DNA from: Chondrosia reniformis
Taxonomy: Eukaryota > Porifera > Demospongiae > Chondrillida > Chondrillidae
Direction of reading: 5' to 3'
NCBI GenBank assembly: GCA_947172415.1
Contig: OX359190.1
Coordinates: forward strand, 1,178,001-1,242,000
DNA: 64,000 nt
Positions within the stretch are counted from its first letter, which is position 1; every line of letters starts with the position of its first letter. Shown in pieces: positions 1 to 14,100 of this stretch. The notes beneath the pieces were generated by a model that had not been told where the DNA came from, did no database searches, and saw only the letters and a program-made list of their open reading frames with translations. The position numbers and the translations under genes are program-made.

Positions 1-3000
1 ATCACATCTATCCAATTGACAGAGTTACAGCACTAAATGTACATTAGATTCTTGTATACAAATTTAATGTATGGTGAGAAATAGGGCAAATATGAGTGAA
101 CATCAAAATTTGTAAAACTCTTTGGATATGTTTTATGGATGTCTGTGAATGCTGACAGCAAGTTTCAGCTTCACATCTTTCCAATTGACAGAGTTACACC
201 ACTAAATGTACATTAGATTCTGCTATACAAATTTAATGTATGGTGAGAAATAGGGCAAATTTGATAGAACATCAAAATTTGTAAAACTCTTTGGATATGC
301 TTTAAGGATGTCTGTGAATGCTGACAACAAGTTTTAGCTTCAAATCTTTCCAATTGACAGAGTTACAGCACTAAATGTACATTAGATTCTTGTATAAAAA
401 TTTAATGTACGTATGGTGAGAGATAGGGCAAATATGAGTGAACATCAAAATTTGTAAAACTCTTTGGATATGCTTTATGGATGTCTGTGAATGCTGACAA
501 CAAGTTTCAGCATCACATCTTTCCAATTGACAGAGTTACAGCACTAAATGTACATTAGATTCTGCTATAGAAATTTAATGTATGGTGAGAGATAGGGCAA
601 ATATGAGTGAACATCAAAATTTGTAAAACTCTTTGGATATGCTCTATGGATGTCTGTGAATGCTGACAACAAGTTTCAGCATCACATCTTTCCAATTGAC
701 AGAGTTACAGCACTAAATGTACATTAGATTCTGCTATACAAATTTAAAGTATGGTGAGATATAGGGCAAATATGAGTGAACATCAAAATTTGTAAAACTC
801 TTTGGATATGCTTTATGGATGTCTGTGAATGCTGACAACAAGTTTCAGCATCACATCTTTCCAATTGACAGAGTTACAGCACTAAATGTACATTAGATTC
901 TGCTATACAAATTTAAAGTATGGTGAGATATAGGGCAAATACGAGTGAACATCAAAATTTGTAAAACTCTTTGGATATGCTTTATGGATGTCTGTGAATG
1001 CTGACAACAAGTTTCAGCATCACAACCTTCCAATTGACAGAGTTACAGCACTAAATGTACATTAGATTCTGCTATACAAATTTAAAGTATGGTGAGAGAT
1101 AGGGCAAATATGAGTGAACATCAAAATTTGTAAAACTCTTTGGATATGCTTTATGGATGTCTGTGAATGCTGACAACAAGTTTCAGCATCACATCTTTCC
1201 AATTGACAGAGTTACAGCACTAAATGTACATTAGATTCTGCTATACAAATTTAAAGTATGGTGAGATATAGGGCAAATATGAGTGAACATCAAAATTTGT
1301 AAAACTCTTTGGATATGCTTCATGGATGTCTGTGAATGCTGACAACAAGTTTCAGCATCACATCTTTCCAATTGACAGAGTTACAGCACTAAATGTACAT
1401 TAGATTCTTGCATACAAATTTAATGTATGGTGAGAGATAGGGCAAATATGAGTGAACATCAAAATTTGTAAAACTCTTTGGATATGCTTTAAGGATGTCT
1501 GTGAATGCTGACAACAAGTTTCAGCTTCACATCTTTCCAATTGACAGAGTTATTGAACTAAATGTACAATAGATTCTTGCATACAATTTAAAGTATGGTG
1601 AGATATAGGGCAAATGTAAGTGAACATCAAAATTTGCAAAACTCTTTGGATATGCTTTAAGGATGTCTGTGAATGCTGACAACAAGTTTCAGCTTCACAT
1701 CTTTCCAATTGACAGAGTTACAGCACTAAATGTACATTAGATTCTTGTATACAAATTTAATGTATGGTGAGAGATACGTAGGGCAAATATGAGTGAACAT
1801 CAAAATTTGCAAAACTCTTTGGATATGTTTTATGGATGTCTGTGAATGCTGACAGCAAGTTTCAGCTTCACATCTTTCCAATTGACAGAGTTACAGCACT
1901 AAATGTACATTAGATTCTTGTATACAAATTTAAAGTATGGTGAGAGATAGGGCAAATATGAGTGAACATCAAAATTTGTAAAACTCTTTGGATATGCTTA
2001 AAGGATAGCTGTGAATGCTGACAGCAAGTTTTAGCTTCACATCTTTCCAATTGACAGAGTTACACCACTAAATGTACATTAGATTCTGCTATACAAATTT
2101 AATGTACGTATGGTGAGAGATAGGGCAAATATGATAGAACATCAAAATTTGTAAAACTCTTTGGATATGCTTTAAGGATGTCTGTGAATGCTGACAACAA
2201 GTTTTAGCTTCACATCTTTCCAATTGACAGACTTACAGCACTAAATGTACATTAGATTCTTGTATACAAATTTAATGTATGGTGAGAGATAGGGCAAATA
2301 TGAGTGAACATCAAAATTTGTAAAACTCTTTGGATATGCTTTATGGATGTCTGTGAATGCTGACAACAAGTTTCAGCATCACATCTTTCCAATTGACAGA
2401 GTTACAGCACTAAATGTACATTAGATTCTTGTATACAAATTTAATGTATGGTGAGAGATAGGGCAAATATGAGTGAACATCAAAATTTGCAAAACTCTTT
2501 GGATATGTTTTATGGATGTCTGTGAATGCTGACACCAAGTTTCAGCTTCACATCTTTGCAATTGACAGAGTTACAGCACTAACTGTACATTAGATTCTGC
2601 TATACAAATTTAATGTATGGTGAGAGATAGGGCAAATATGAGTGAACATCAAAATTTGTAAAACTCTTTGGATATGCTTTAACGATGTCTGTGAATGCTG
2701 ACAACAAGTTTCAGCTTCACATCTTTCCAATTGACAGAGTTACAGCACTAAATGTACATTAGATTCTTGTATACAAATTTAAAGTATTAATCGTGAGATA
2801 TAGGGTAAATATGAGTGAACATCAAAATTTGCAAAACTCTTTGGATATGCTTTAAGGATAGCTGTGAATTCTGACAACAAGTTTCAGCTTCACATCTTTC
2901 CAATTGACAGAGTTACGGCACTAAATGTATGGTGAGAGATAGGGCAAATATGAGTGAACATCAAAATTTGTAAAACTCTTTGGATATGTTTTATGGATTT

Positions 3001-4742
3001 CTGTGAATGCTGACAGCAAGTTTCAGCTTCACATCTTTCCAATTGACAGAGTTACACCACTAAATGTACATTAGATTCTGCTATACAAATTTAATGTATG
3101 GTGAGAGATAAAGCAAATATGAGTGAACATCAAAATTTGCAAAACTCTTTGGATATGTTTTATGGATGTCTGTGAATGCTGACACCAAGTTTCAGCTTCA
3201 CATCTTTCCAATTGACAGAGTTACAGCACTAAATGTACAGAACATCAAAATTTGCAAAACTCTTTGGATATGTTTTATGGATGTCTGTGAATGCTGACAG
3301 CAAGTTTCAGCTTCACATCTTTCCAATTGACAGAGTTACAGCACTAAATGTACATTAGATTCTGCTATACAAATTTAATGTATGGTGAGAGATAGGGCAA
3401 ATATGATAGAACATCAAAATTTGTAAAACTCTTTGGATATGCTTTAAGAATGTCTGTGAATGCTGACAACAAGTTTCAGCTTCATATCTTTCCAATTGAC
3501 AGAGTTACACCACTAAATGTACATTAGATTCTTGTATACAAATTTAAAGTACGTATGGTGAGATATAGGGTAAATATGAGTGAACATCAAAATTTATAAA
3601 ACTCTTTGGATATGCTTTAAGGATGTCTGTGAATGCTGACAACAAGTTTCAGCTTCACATCTTTCCAATTGACAGAGTTACAGCACTAAATGTACATTAG
3701 ATTCTTGTATACAAATTTAAAGTATTTATGGTGAGATATACGGTAAATATGAGTGAACATCAAAATTTGCAAAACTCTTTGGATATGCTTTAAGGATAGC
3801 TGTGAATGCTGACAGCAAGTTTCAGCTTCACATCTTTCCAATTGACAGAGTTACGGCACTAAATGTAGATTAGATTCTTGTATACAAATTTAATGTATGG
3901 TGAGAGATAGGGCAAATATGAGTGAACATCAAAATATGTAAAACTCTTTGGATATGCTTTAAGGATAGCTGTGAATGCTGACAGCAAGTTTCAGCTTCAC
4001 ATCTTTCCAATTGACAGAGTTACGGCACTAAATGTAGATTAGATTCTTGTATATAAATTTAATGTATGGTGAGAGATAAAGCAAATATGAGTGAACATCA
4101 AAATTTGTAAAACTCTTTGGATATGCTTTATGTATGTCTGTGAATGCTGACAACAAGTTTCAGCATCACATCTTTCCAATTGACAGAGTTATTGAACTAA
4201 ATGTACAATAGATTCTTGTATACAAATTTAATGTATGGTGAGAGATAGGGCAAATATGAGTGAACATCAAAATTTGTAAAACTCTTTGAATATGCTTTAT
4301 GTATGTCTGTGAATGCTGACAACAAGTTTCAGCTTCACATCTTTCCAATTGACAGAGTTATTTCACTAAATGTACATTAGATTCTTGCATACAAATTTAA
4401 TGTATGGTGAGAGATAGGGCAAATATGAGTGCACATCAAAATTTGTAAAACTCTTTGGATATGCTTTAAGGATGTCTGTGAATGCTGACAACAAGTTTCA
4501 GCTTCACATCTTTCCAATTGACAGAGTTATTGAACTAAATGTACAATAGATTCTTGCATACAAATTTAATGTCTGGTGAGAGATAGGGCAAATATGAGTG
4601 AACATCAAAATTTGTAAAACTCTTTGGATATGCTTTAAGTATGTCTGTGAATGTTGACAAGAAGTTTCAGCTTCATTTCTTTCCAATTGACAGAGTTATT
4701 GCACTAAATGTACATTAGATTCTTGTATAGAAATTTAATGTA
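1..4742 (+). repeat. Satellite array A1, ~169-bp monomer
   Basis: About 28 head-to-tail monomers of roughly 169-170 bp. Landmarks in every unit are TTGACAGAGTTACAGCACTA, AGATAGGGCAAATATGAGTG and GAATGCTGACAACAAG. Units differ by a few percent, by small indels (unit length about 165-175) and by truncations, for example the partial units near 2925 and 3235. GCTGA..TCAGC can form a small hairpin within the unit. I see no gene; the roughly 60-codon minus-strand frames simply span one unit each. Confidence 0.95.
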
Positions 4743-5467
4743 CGGGAGTTTCGTAATAATATAAATGGCCGACCTAGAGAAGGGAATATTGAAAATACGG
4801 TACTTTTATATGTATATTTTGAATGACGAGAACGCTTTTAAAGATTTTAATACACATGGATATTCACTCTGTAATACTTGATTGTTTTGAAGTAGTATCT
4901 GTCCATATTATAATATATGGATGTCGCTAAAGTGAAAAATCGTCAATCGACTGCTAAAGAAACTCCAAAGGAAAAAAATTGGACCATACCGAACGCTACC
5001 ATCCACGACGCTCAGAGGCCGGGATCGGTGGTAACGCTCTGCCGAGTTGAGCTTTGGGTGTCACTTGCGTGAGAAGAACCAGTTCTTCTCGATATGGCCG
5101 ACTCATATGAATCCTAAGATATCAGATGCCAATCCCACATTACGTGGAACCCCCCCGAAATCCGGATTATTGGTGAGCACGTCTCTATGGCACCAACCGA
5201 TTAGGAGACAGCTTCAGAGTCTAAGCGCTACCAACCTCTATGGGAACCGCAACCACCATAGAGATGTGTCCAGGTAGGCCTACTATTATAAGGTTTTATC
5301 TTCTATTTAAATAAAGTAATTGCCTATGAAAACGCTTGTGGTTGGCGAATCTTCAATACTTTAGAATAGGGTATTTTTCGATCTGCAGTAACTCGGGTCT
5401 CCTTTTTTGAAATTTTACAAAACTAGCAGGATATACTGTATAGCTATATGTGCATACAGCCAAGAGG
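4743..5467 (+). repeat. 725-bp module, copy 1, embedded in satellite
   Basis: Non-satellite block beginning CGGGAGTTTCGTAATAATAT and ending GCATACAGCCAAGAGG. It recurs at 7764-8488, 10425-11149 and 17671-18395 with the same 725-bp length and only a few substitutions. Its core is much less AT-rich than the satellite. It contains an ATG reading frame of 51 codons (4917-5072, starting MDVAKVKNRQSTAKE), an overlapping frame open from 5035 to 5277 with no ATG at its start, a perfect 8-bp hairpin GAGAAGAA/TTCTTCTC near 5071-5090, a CTCTATGG/CCATAGAG hairpin near 5239, and an AATAAA at about 5310. I do not recognise either peptide. It could be a captured gene fragment, a structured RNA element or a non-autonomous transposon. 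Confidence 0.85.
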
Positions 5468-5643
5468 TTTCAGCTTCATATCTTTCCAATTGACAGAGTT
5501 ACGGCACTAAATGTAGATTAGATTCTTGTATACAAATTTAAAGTATGGTGAGATATAGGGCAAATATGAGTGAACATCAAAATTTGTAAAACTCTTTGGA
5601 TATGTTTTATGGATGTCTGTGAATGCTGACAGCAAGTTTCAGC
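5468..5643 (+). repeat. Single satellite monomer after module copy 1
   Basis: One forward-orientation monomer (starting at TTTCAGCTTCATATCTTTCC) between the 725-bp module and the inverted array. It carries the variant ACGGCACTAAATGTAGATTA, which also directly follows module copies 2 and 3, so module and downstream monomer were amplified together. Confidence 0.85.
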
Positions 5644-7600
5644 ATCTAATGGGCATGTCCAATGGGTTTTTGAAATTTTGATGAAACTTAAAATTTGTCC
5701 TATCTCTCACCATACATTAACCTTGTATATCTTACTTTAATGTACATTGAGGGCTGTAACTCTATCAAATGGAGAGATATGAAGCTAAACCTTTTTGTCA
5801 GCATTCACAGATCTCTATAGAGCATGTCCAATGGGTTTGTGAAATTTTGATGAAACTTAAAATTTGCCCTATCTCTCACCATACATTAACTTTCTATATC
5901 TTAATTTAATGTACATTGAGAGCTGGAACTCTATCAAATGGAGAGATATGAAGCTAAACCTTTGTGTCAGCATTCACAGACATCTATACAACATATCCAA
6001 TAGGTTTTTGAAATTTTTGATGAAACTTAAAATTTGCCCTATCTCTCACCATACATTAACTTTCTATATCTTAATTTAATGTACATTGAGGGCTGTAACT
6101 CTATCAAATGGAGAGATATGAAGCTAAATCTTTGTGTCAGCATTCACAGATTTCTATAGAGCATGTCCAATGGGTTTGTAAAATTTTGATGAAATTTAAA
6201 TTTGCCCTATCTCTCACCATACATTAACTTTCTGTATCTTAATTTAATGTACATTGAGGGCTGTAACTCTATCAAATGGAGAGATATGAAGCTAAACCTT
6301 TGTGTCAGCATCCACAGACATCTATTGAGCATGTCCAATGGGTTTTTGAAATTTTGATGAAACTTTAAATTTGTCCTATCTCTCACCATACATTAACTTT
6401 CTATATCTTAATTTAATGTACATTGAGGGCTGTAACTCTATCAAATGGAGAGATATGAAGCTAAATCTTTGTGTCAGCATTCACAGATTTTTATAGAGCA
6501 TGACCAATGGGTTTGTGAAATTTTGATGAAACTTTAAATTTGCCCTATCTCTCACCATACATTAACTTTCTATATCTTAATTTAATGTACATTGAGGGCT
6601 GTAACTCTATCAAATGGAGAGATATGAAGCTAAACCTTTGTGTCAGCATTCACAGACATTTATAGAGCATGTCCAATGGGTTTGTGAAATTTTGATGAAA
6701 CTTAAAATTTGTCCTATCTCTCACCATACATTAACTTTGTATATCTTACTTTAATGTACATTGAGGGCTGTCCCTCTATCAAATGGAGAGATATGAAGCT
6801 AAATCTTTGAGTCAGCATTCACAGATTTCTATAGAGCATGTCCAATGGGTTTGTAAAATTTTGATGAAACTTTAAATTTGCCCTATCTCTCACCATACAT
6901 TAACTTTCAATACCAGAAGTTAATGTACATTGAGGGCTGTAACTCTATCAAATGGAGAGATATGAAGCTAAACCTTTGTGTCAGCATTCACAGACATCTA
7001 TTGAGCATGTCCAATGGATTTTTGAAATTTTGATGAAACTTTTGTTCTATCTTTCACCATACATTTATTAACTTTTTATACTAGAAGTTAATGTACATTG
7101 AGGGCTGTAACTCTATCAAATGGAGAGATATGAAGCTAAACCTTTGTGTCAGCATTCACAAATCTCTATAGAGCATGTCCAATGGGTTTGTGAAATTTTG
7201 ATGAAACTTAAAATTTGCCCTATCTCTCACCATACATTAACTTTCAATACCAGAAGTAAATGTACATTGAGGGCTGTAACTCTATCAAATGGAGAGATAT
7301 GAAGCTAAACCTTGGTGTCAGCATTCACAGATCTCTATAGAGCATGTCCAATGGGTTTTTGAAATTTTGATAAAACTTAAAATTTGCCCTAACTCTCACC
7401 ATACATTAACTTTCTATATCTTAATTTAATGTACATTGAGGGCTGTAACTCTATCAAATGGAGAGATATGAAGCTAAACCTTTGTGTCAGCATTCACAGA
7501 TCTCTATAGAGCATGTCCAATGGGTTTGTGAAATTTTAATGAAACTTAAAATTTGCCCTATCTCTCACAATACATTAACTTTCTATATCTTAATTTAGTG
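5644..7600 (-). repeat. Inverted, diverged satellite array A3
   Basis: About 11-12 monomers of about 169 bp running opposite to the main array. Landmarks on the plus strand are GAGGGCTGTAACTCTATCAA, GCATGTCCAATGGGTTT and CCCTATCTCTCACCATACAT, the last being the reverse complement of the A1 landmark region. Divergence from A1 is clearly higher than within A1, so this is a separate subfamily rather than a recent local inversion. With the flanking forward arrays it forms kilobase-scale inverted repeats. Confidence 0.9.
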
Positions 7601-7763
7601 TACGTAGGACAAATTTGAGTGAACATCAAAATTTGTAAAACTCTTTGGATATGCTCTATGTATGTCTGTGAATGTTGACAAGAAGTTTCAGCTTCACATC
7701 TTTCCAATTGACAGAGTTATTGCACTAAATGTACATTAGATTCTTGTATAGAAATTTAATGTA
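7601..7763 (+). repeat. Satellite monomer preceding module copy 2
   Basis: Returns to forward orientation through TACGTAGGACAAATTTGAGT. The last about 120 bp matches the monomer in front of module copies 1 and 4 (variant GTTGACAAGAAGTTTCAG and TTGTATAGAAATTTAATG), showing that the upstream flank moved with the module. Confidence 0.85.
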
Positions 7764-8488
7764 CGGGAGTTTCGTAATAATATAAATGGCCGACCTAGAG
7801 AAGGGAATATTGAAAATACGGTACTTTTATATGTATATTTTGAATGACGAGAACGCTTTTAAAGATTTTAATACACATGGATATTCACTCTGTAATACTT
7901 GATTGTTTTGAAGTAGTATCTGTCCATATTATAATATATGGATGTCGCTAAAGTGAAAAATCGTCAATCGACTGCTAAAGAAACTCCAAAGGAAAAAAAT
8001 TGGACCATACCGAACGCTACCATCCACGACGCTCAGAGGCCGGGATCGGTGGTAACGCTCTGCCGAGTTGAGCTTTGGGTGTCACTTGCGTGAGAAGAAC
8101 CAGTTCTTCTCGATATGGCCGACTCATATGAATCCTAAGATATCAGATGCCAATCCCACATTACGTGGAACCCCCCCGAAATCCGGATTATTGGTGAGCA
8201 CGTCTCTATGGCACCAACCGATTAGGAGACAGCTTCAGAGTCTAAGCGCTACCAACCTCTATGGGAACCGCAACCACCATAGAGATGTGTCCAGGTAGGC
8301 CTACTATTATAAGGTTTTATCTTCTATTTGAATAAAGTAATTGCCTATGAAAACGCTTGTGGTTGGCCAATTCTCAATACTTTAGAATAGGGTATTTTTC
8401 GATCTGCAGTAACTCGGGTCTCCTTTTTTGAAATTTTACAAAACTAGCAGGATATACTGTATAGCTATATGTGCATACAGCCAAGAGG
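7764..8488 (+). repeat. 725-bp module, copy 2
   Basis: Same length and nearly the same sequence as copy 1. Differences seen include CCAATTCTCAATACT for CGAATCTTCAATACT and TTGAATAAAG for TTAAATAAAG near the 3' part. The 51-codon ATG frame is intact at 7938-8093. Confidence 0.85.
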
Positions 8489-10424
8489 TTTCAGCTTCAT
8501 ATCTTTCCAATTGACAGAGTTACGGCACTAAATGTAGATTAGATTCTTGTATACAAATTTAAAGTATGGTGAGATATAGGGCAAATATGAGTGAACATCA
8601 AAATTTGTAAAACTCTTTGGATATGCTTTAAGGATAGCTGTGAATGCTGACAGGAAGTTTCAGCTTCACATCTTTCCAATTGACAGAGTTACAGCACTAA
8701 ATGTACATTAGATTCTGCTATACAAATTTAAAGTATGGTGAGATATAGGGCAAATATGAGTGAACATCAAAATTTGTAAAACTCTTTGGATATGTTTTAT
8801 GGATGTCTGTGAATGCTGACAGCAAGTTTCAGCTTCACATCTTTCCAATTGACAGAGTTACAGCACTAAATGTACATTAGATTCTGCTATACAAATTTAA
8901 TGTATGGTGAGAGATAGGGCAAATATGAGTGAACATCAAAATTTGTAAAACTCTTTGGATATGCTTTAAGGATGTCTGTGAATGCTGACAGCAAGTTTCA
9001 GCTTCACATCTTTCCAATTGACAAAGCTACAGCACTAAATGTACATTAGATTCTTGTATACAAATTTAATGTATGGTGAGAGATAGGACAAATATGAGTG
9101 AACATCAAAATTTGTAAAACTCTTTGGATATGTTTTATGGATGTCTGTGAATGCTGACAGCAAGTTTCAGCTTCACATCTTTCCAATTGACAGAGTTACA
9201 CCACTAAATGTACATTAGATTCTTGTATACAAATTTAAAGTATGGTGAGAGAAAGGGCAAATATGAGTGAACATCAAAATTTGTAAAACTCTTTGGATAT
9301 GCTTTAAGGATAGCTGTGAATGCTGACAACAGGTTTCAGCTTCACATCTTTCCAATTGACAGAGTTACAGCACTAAATGTACATAGATTCTGCTATACAA
9401 ATTTAAAGTATGGTGAGATATAGGGCAAATATGAGTGAACATCAAAATTTGTAAAACTCTTTGGATATGTTTTATGGATGTCTGTGAATGCTGACAGCAA
9501 GTTTCAGCTTCACATCTTTCCAATTGAAAGAGTTACAGCACTAAATGTACATTAGATTCTTGTATACAAATTTAAAGTATGGTGAGATATAGGGCAAATG
9601 TGAGTGAACATCAAAATTTGCAAAACTCTTAGGATGTGCTTTAAGGATAGCTGTGAATGCTGACAGCAAGTTTCAGCTTCACATCTTTCCAATTGACAGA
9701 GTTACGGCACTAAATGTAGATTAGATTCTTGTATACAAATTTATAGTATGGTGAGATATAGGGCAAATATGAGTGAACATCAAAATTTGTAAAACTCTTT
9801 GGATATGTTTTATGGATGTCTGTGAATGCTGACAGCAAGTTTCAGCTTCACATCTTTCTAATTGAAAGAGTTACAGCACTAAATGTACATTAGATTCTTG
9901 TATACAAATTTAAAGTATGGTGAGATATAGGGCAAATGTGAGTGAACATCAAAATTTGCAAAACTCTTAGGATGTGCTTTAAGGATAGCTGTGAATGCTG
10001 ACAGCAAGTTTCAGCTTCACATCTTTCCAATTGACAGAGTTACAGCACTAAATGTACATTAGATTCTGCTATACAAATTTAAAGTATGGTGAGATATAGG
10101 GCAAATATGAGTGAACATCAAAATTTGTAAAACTCTTTGGATATGTTTTATGGATGTCTGTGAATGCTGACAGCAAGTTTCAGCTTCACATCTTTCCAAT
10201 TGACAGAGTTACAGCACTAAATGTACATTAGATTCTTGTATACAAATTTAATGTATGGTGAGAGATAGGGCAAATATGATAGAACATCAAAATTTGTAAA
10301 ACCCTTTGGATATGCTTTAAGGATAGCTGTGAATGCTGACAACAAGTTTCAGCTTCACATCTTTCCAATTGACAGAGCTACAGCACTAAATGTACATTAG
10401 ATTCTTGTATAAAAATTTAATGTA
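8489..10424 (+). repeat. Satellite array A5
   Basis: About 11 forward monomers of the A1 type. Several variant units (GGATGTGCTTTAAGGATAGC, TACATAGATTCTGCTATAC with a 2-bp deletion, CAAAGCTACAGCACTAAATG) reappear in A6, indicating multi-unit duplication across module copy 3. Confidence 0.9.
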
Positions 10425-11149
10425 CGGGAGTTTCGTAATAATATAAATGGCCGACCTAGAGAAGGGAATATTGAAAATACGGTACTTTTATATGTATATT
10501 TTGAATGACGAGAACGCTTTTAAAGATTTTAATACACATGGATATTCACTCTGTAATACTTGATTGTTTTGAAGTAGTATCTGTCCATATTATAATATAT
10601 GGATGTCGCTAAAGTGAAAAATCGTCAATCGACTGCTAAAGAAACTCCAAAGGAAAAAAATTGGACCATACCGAACGCTACCATCCACGACGCTCAGAGG
10701 CCGGGATCGGTGGTAACGCTCTGCCGAGTTGAGCTTTGGGTGTCACTTGCGTGAGAAGAACCAGTTCTTCTCGATATGGCCGACTCATATGAATCCTAAG
10801 ATATCAGATGCCAATCCCACATTACGTGGAACCCCCCCGAAATCCGGATTATTGGTGAGCACGTCTCTATGGCACCAACCGATTAGGAGACAGCTTCAGA
10901 GTCTAAGCGCTACCAACCTCTATGGGAACCGCAACCACCATAGAGATGTGTCCAGGTAGGCCTACTATTATAAGGTTTTATCTTCTATTTAAATAAAGTA
11001 ATTGCCTATGAAAACGCTTGTGGTTGGCCAATTCTCAATACTTTAGAATAGGGTATTTTTCGATCTGCAGTAACTCGGGTCTCCTTTTTTGAAATTTTAC
11101 AAAACTAGCAGGATATACTGTATAGCTATATGTGCATACAGCCAAGAGG
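10425..11149 (+). repeat. 725-bp module, copy 3
   Basis: Same 725-bp length. The 51-codon frame is at 10599-10754. Its upstream monomer (TTGTATAAAAATTTAATG) differs from that in front of copies 1, 2 and 4, while the downstream monomer matches copies 1 and 2. Confidence 0.85.
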
Positions 11150-14100
11150 TTTCAGCTTCATATCTTTCCAATTGACAGAGTTACGGCACTAAAGGTAGAT
11201 TAGATTCTTGTATACAAATTTAAAGTATGGTGAGATATAGGGCAAATATGAGTGAACATCAAAATTTGTAAAACTCTTTGGATATGTTTTATGGATGTCT
11301 GTGAATGCTGACAGCAAGTTTCAGCTTCACATCTTTCCAATTGACAGAGTTACAGCACTAAATGTACATAGATTCTGCTATACAAATTTAAAGTATGGTG
11401 AGATATAGGGCAAATATGAGTGAACATCAAAATTTGTAAAACTCTTTGGATATGTTTTATGGATGTCTGTGAATGCTGACAGCAAGTTTCAGCTTCACAT
11501 CTTTCCAATTGAAAGAGTTACAGCACTAAATGTACATTAGATTCTTGTATACAAATTTAAAGTATGGTGAGATATAGGGCAAATGTGAGTGAACATCAAA
11601 ATTTGCAAAACTCTTAGGATGTGCTTTAAGGATAGCTGTGAATGCTGACAGCAAGTTTCAGCTTCACATCTTTCCAATTGACAGAGTTACACCACTAAAT
11701 GTACATTAGATTCTGCTATACAAATTTATAGTATGGTGAGATATAGGGCAAATATGAGTGAACATCAAAATTTGTAAAACTCTTTGGATATGCTTTAAGG
11801 ATGTCTGTGAATGCTGACAGCAAGTTTCAGCTTCACATCTTTCCAATTGACAAAGCTACAGCACTAAATGTACATTAGATTCTTGTATACAAATTTAATG
11901 TATGGTGAGAGATAGGACAAATATGAGTGAACATCAAAATTTGTAAAACTCTTTGGATATGTTTTATGGATGTCTGTGAATGCTGACAGCAAGTTTCAGC
12001 TTCACATCTTTCCAATTGACAGAGTTACACCACTAAATGTACATTAGATTCTTGTATACAAATTTAAAGTATGGTGAGAGAAAGGGCAAATATGAGTGAA
12101 CATCAAAATTTGTAAAACTCTTTGGATATGCTTTAAGGATAGCTGTGAATGCTGACAACAGGTTTCAGCTTCACATCTTTCCAATTGACAGAGTTACAGC
12201 ACTAAATGTACATAGATTCTGCTATACAAATTTAAAGTATGGTGAGATATAGGGCAAATATGAGTGAACATCAAAATTTGTAAAACTCTTTGGATATGTT
12301 TTATGGATGTCTGTGAATGCTGACAGCAAGTTTCAGCTTCACATCTTTCCAATTGAAAGAGTTACAGCACTAAATGTACATTAGATTCTTGTATACAAAT
12401 TTAAAGTATGGTGAGATATAGGGCAAATGTGAGTGAACATCAAAATTTGCAAAACTCTTAGGATGTGCTTTAAGGATAGCTGTGAATGCTGACAGCAAGT
12501 TTCAGCTTCACATCTTTCCAATTGACAGAGTTACACCACTAAATGTACATTAGATTCTGCTATACAAATTTATAGTATGGTGAGATATAGGGCAAATATG
12601 AGTGAACATCAAAATTTGTAAAACTCTTTGGATATGCTTTAAGGATGTCTGTGAATGCTGACAGCAAGTTTCAGCTTCACATCTTTCCAATTGACAGAGT
12701 TACACCACTAAATGTACATTAGATTCTGCTATACAAATTTAAAGTATGGTGAGAGAAAGGGCAAATATGAGTGAACATCAAAATTTGTAAAACTCTTTGG
12801 ATATGCTTTAAGGATAGCTGTGAATGCTGACAACAAGTTCCAGCTTCACATCTTTCCAATTGACAGAGTTACACCACTAAATGTACATTAGATTCTGTTA
12901 TACAAATTTATAGTATGGTGAGATATAGGGCAAATATGAGTGAACATCAAAATTTGTAAAACTCTTTGGATATGCTTTAAGGATAGCTGTGAATGCTGAC
13001 AGGAAGTTTCAGCTTCACATCTTTCCAATTGACAAAGCTACAGCACTAAATGTACATTAGATTCTTGTATACAAATTTAAAGTATGGTGAGATATAGGGC
13101 AAATATGAGTGAACATCAAAATTTGTAAAACTCTTTGGATATGCTTTAAGGATGTCTGTGAATGCTGACAACAAGTTTCAGCTTCACATCTTTCCAATTG
13201 ACAGAGTTACAGCACTAAATGTACATTAGATTCTTGTATACAAATTTAAAGTATGGTGAGATATAGGGCAAATGTGAGTGAACATCAAAATTTGTAAAAC
13301 TCTTTGGATATGCTTTAAGGATAGCTGTGAATGCTGACAGCAAGTTTCAGCTTCACATCTTTCCAATTGACAGAGTTACACCACTAAATGTACATTAGAT
13401 TCTGCTATACAAATTTAAAGTATGGTGAGATATAGGGCAAATATGAGTGAACATCAAAATTTGAAAAACTCTTTGGATATGCTTTAAGGATAGCTGTGAA
13501 TGCTGACAGGAAGTTTCAGCTTCACATCTTTCCAATTGACAGAGTTACAGCACTAAATGTACATTAGATTCTTGTATACAAATTTAATGTATGGTGAGAG
13601 ATACGTAGGGCAAATATGAGTGAACATCAAAATTTGCAAAACTCTTTGGATATGTTTTATGGATGTCTGTGAATGCTGATAACAAGTTTCAACTTCACAT
13701 CTTTCCAATTGACAGAGTTACACCACTAAATGTACATTAGATTCTGCTATACAAATTTAATGTATGGTGAGAGATAGGGCAAATATGATAGAACATCAAA
13801 ATTTGTAAAACTCTTTGGATATGCTTTAAGGATGTCTGTGAATGCTGACAACAAGTTTTAGCTTCACATCTTTCCAATTGACAGAGTTACAGCAATAAAT
13901 GTACATTAGATTCTTGTATACGTACAAATTTAAAGTATGGTGACATATAGGGCAAATGTGAGTGAACATCAAAATTTGCAAAACTCTTTGGATATGCTTA
14001 AAGGATAGCTGTGAATGCTGACAGCAAGTTTCAGCTTCACATCTTTCCAATTGACAGAGTTACACCACTAAATGTACATTAGATTCTTGTATACAAATTT

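Noticed and set aside
5047-5277. 76-codon frame in the 725-bp module as a gene
   Set aside because: The frame opens after a stop at 5032 and has no ATG before about residue 21. Kept only as part of the module description.
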